A stretch of 64,000 nt of DNA from Moringa oleifera (lineage: Eukaryota; Streptophyta; Magnoliopsida; Brassicales; Moringaceae): the NCBI GenBank assembly GCA_021397835.1, contig JAJFZO010000168.1:2170001-2234000 (forward strand), in the 5' to 3' direction. The notes below the pieces were generated by a model. The model saw nothing but the letters and a program-made list of their open reading frames with translations. It did not search any database and was not told where the DNA came from. Positions 62,475 to 64,000 of this stretch are shown in pieces (the stretch's first letter is position 1; each line of letters starts with the position of its first letter). Position numbers and translations under genes: made by a program.

Positions 62475-64000
62475 TAAGGAGAGACATGGAAGGAGGGTTG
62501 CTGAATTCCTCGTCATCTTGCACTAAACTAGTTTGGAGGCTATATATTCTCATTTCTTTTTGAAACTGGAGCTTGGACTGTTTCGATGACTAAACTAGTT
62601 TATTCTAAGCTTGTGTTAGTTTGGACATTTGAGTTAAATACAGAAAATGCTGTATGTTGAATGGGAGTGAATCTAAAAGTTCCATTTGCATTAAACTATC
62701 CTATTCCAAGCCTAATTTTCATAATATGATGGATGATTAAAAATGTTTTGTGTAAATGGTGTTCTATTGAGGTAATTTTGACAGGTGTCTTTAAAGACTT
62801 AACAGGTGACCTTTCTTATTACCCTTGTGACTATTTTAAGGATCTCTCAGGTGTCAAAATTCCTACTTACTGCATTGGTAGCCAATCTCTCAAGCACAAG
62901 ACTTCCTGTGAAGAGCTTTCATGTATTCCTGAAGACTATAGCATGTTGGACGCACTTCTTCTTGCTCAGGTAAACAGCAAGATATTAGCTTTTTTCTTAC
63001 TCTCTGTTACAATCTTTGCAATCTTGCTATTTGGCAGTGGGAAGACAGAATCTGGAAAGGTAGTTTCAGATATGATGTGACAACCTCTGAAATTAAGGTA
63101 TTTAATTCTGCAATAATTATCTCATTCACGGAAAATCTGTTGACTTTACTTAGGAATTGATTTTGATCAAAACTGAGAGATTCACCATGTAAAGTATTTA
63201 ATTAGGTCATCAGTGGGAAGAGAAAGTTTCTTGCTCAGTTGAATGAGGAATGGATTGATTATCTTTCAGAACCTGAGGACAACCAAATCTGTTATCGGTG
63301 GGATCCACTTTTATTTGACTGCATGAAACACCAAGATAAGCTACTCTTTTGTGTTGCAAGTGGGATGAAGGCAAACTCTGAGCTTATTTCCTCAGCTGCT
63401 GTGCCTAATGGTTCCATTCTGGTTATTAGTAATGTAAGGCTTTTTTACTTGATTTCTAGTTGCAAGCGTTTTTTCCATCACCTTCATGGCAAATATCTTT
63501 TCACAGGATGCATTTTGTGGTTAATAAGCGTCCTCCCAAAAAGCATTTAAAATGGTTTTACTTTTTGTATATTCTGTTTTCTCTTTTTTTGATGCTATTA
63601 GACTAGTTAGTGGTCTGAGCTGCTATTTCCTTGTGGCCTCTTATCTTTCCTTCAGATCAATAGCTAAGCATCCTTGCGGCTTTCTATGTATATTGACCTC
63701 TAATTCAGTGCTTTATTTGGTTTTTAAGGCAACCCCAGTGGAGTACGGCCATGTCTTCTTTGTACCTTTTAGCTGTAATAGACTATACCAGTTCCTGGAC
63801 CTGGGACTTCTGGAGATGGTCATGAGAGTTGCTGTTGAAATTGATAACTACTCTTTTCGCTTGTTCTACAGCTGTGCTGGTTTTGGTGCTTCATATATGT
63901 ATTTTCAGGTATAAATTGCTTGCACTATTTCTTTGTTTCACTTGTTTCTTCAAGCAGTTGTTAAATACTTTTTGTCCTGATGAATCATGAACGATGTTGC
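60846..64000 (+). CDS. VTC2-like: divergent GDP-L-galactose phosphorylase (VTC2 family), 3' end cut by window edge
   Basis: VTC2/GGP enzymes convert GDP-L-galactose and phosphate to L-galactose-1-P and GDP, the controlling step of ascorbate synthesis. Exons: 60846-60933, 62785-62969, 63038-63097, 63206-63433 and 63729-63908, then an intron to the edge. That gives 741 nt, 247 codons, phases consistent. Family landmarks in order: LLAQWEDRIWKGSFRYDVTT, VISGKRKFLAQLNEEW, LVISNATPVEYGHVFFVP, VEIDNYSFRLFYS. The exon ends SYMYFQ where VTC2 has the HIT nucleotidyl-transferase motif HLHFQ, so both catalytic His are Tyr. The N-terminus (MVTVKQLENDNFLLKSTYEQ) and the segment before WEDR differ from VTC2. 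No stop or frameshift is seen, so the gene is not an obvious pseudogene. A pseudoenzyme or an altered activity is possible. The exon-1 start is supported by its phase joining cleanly to exon 2. Confidence 0.82.
62440..62474. repeat. (GT)n(GA)n compound microsatellite
   Basis: About eight GT units followed by about ten GA units in intron 1 of the VTC2-like gene. A G-rich stretch (62321-62373) lies just upstream. Confidence 0.95.

Noticed and set aside
62165..62563. Overlapping ORFs on both strands with Pro-rich or Gly/Arg-rich sequence
   Set aside because: They are created by the G-rich tract and the GT/GA microsatellite in intron 1 of the VTC2-like gene.
1..64000. CRISPR arrays, bacterial operons, phage or organellar insertions
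   Set aside because: None seen. All genes are plant nuclear with introns; there are no regularly spaced repeat-spacer units and no rRNA or plastid-like sequence. No tRNA gene with a full cloverleaf was recognised by eye.

Overview
The window is nuclear DNA of a dicot plant, most likely a rosid. The evidence is very AT-rich intergenic DNA, many-exon genes with GT-AG introns, plant-specific receptor kinases, plant L1-type LINEs, and proteins that read through in the correct order as plant orthologues. I cannot name the species. The first, third and fourth genes (HEN1, 3-hydroxyisobutyrate dehydrogenase, GHR1) are in the same order as Arabidopsis AT4G20910, AT4G20930 and AT4G20940 (locus numbers from memory), so the left half is a conserved microsyntenic block.

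Layout. 1-9918 (-): HEN1, the small-RNA 2'-O-methyltransferase, missing its last exon(s) beyond the left edge and carrying a long intron in its 5' UTR. 11925-15184 (-): an intact two-exon LRR-XII receptor kinase (EFR/Xa21 type), absent from this position in Arabidopsis. 15613-16520: decayed LTR-retrotransposon remnant. 17248-23741 (-): 3-hydroxyisobutyrate dehydrogenase, 10 exons, 354 aa. 24714-29304 (-): GHR1-type LRR receptor pseudokinase, 3 exons, 1063 aa. 30.4-35.1 kb: AT-rich intergenic DNA. 35122-55253 (-): OLA1/YchF1 ATPase, 12 exons, 394 aa, stretched over 20 kb by introns holding a decayed L1 LINE (about 45.39-50.15 kb), three further L1 3' ends, and a run of 77 G. 55.5-59.6 kb: AT-rich intergenic DNA with two tandem-repeat arrays. 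59.6 kb to the right edge (+): a divergent GDP-L-galactose phosphorylase (VTC2 family) gene, cut off by the right edge.

The exon models for the three complete spliced genes with three or more exons and for the LRR-XII gene were built by hand. In each case the summed exon length is a multiple of three and phases agree at every junction.

The most interesting locus is the last. Its 5' leader carries an uORF opening at an in-frame ACG and ending in a Gly-rich peptide, which is the hallmark of ascorbate-feedback control of VTC2/GGP genes. Yet the main protein is strongly diverged, and the catalytic His-X-His-X-Gln of the HIT family reads Tyr-Met-Tyr-Phe-Gln. It looks like an intact but probably non-catalytic VTC2 paralogue that has kept the ascorbate-sensing leader.

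The neighbours do not form a pathway: small-RNA methylation, surface receptor signalling, valine catabolism, guard-cell ROS signalling, translation/stress ATPase and an ascorbate-related gene sit side by side as ordinary independent plant genes.
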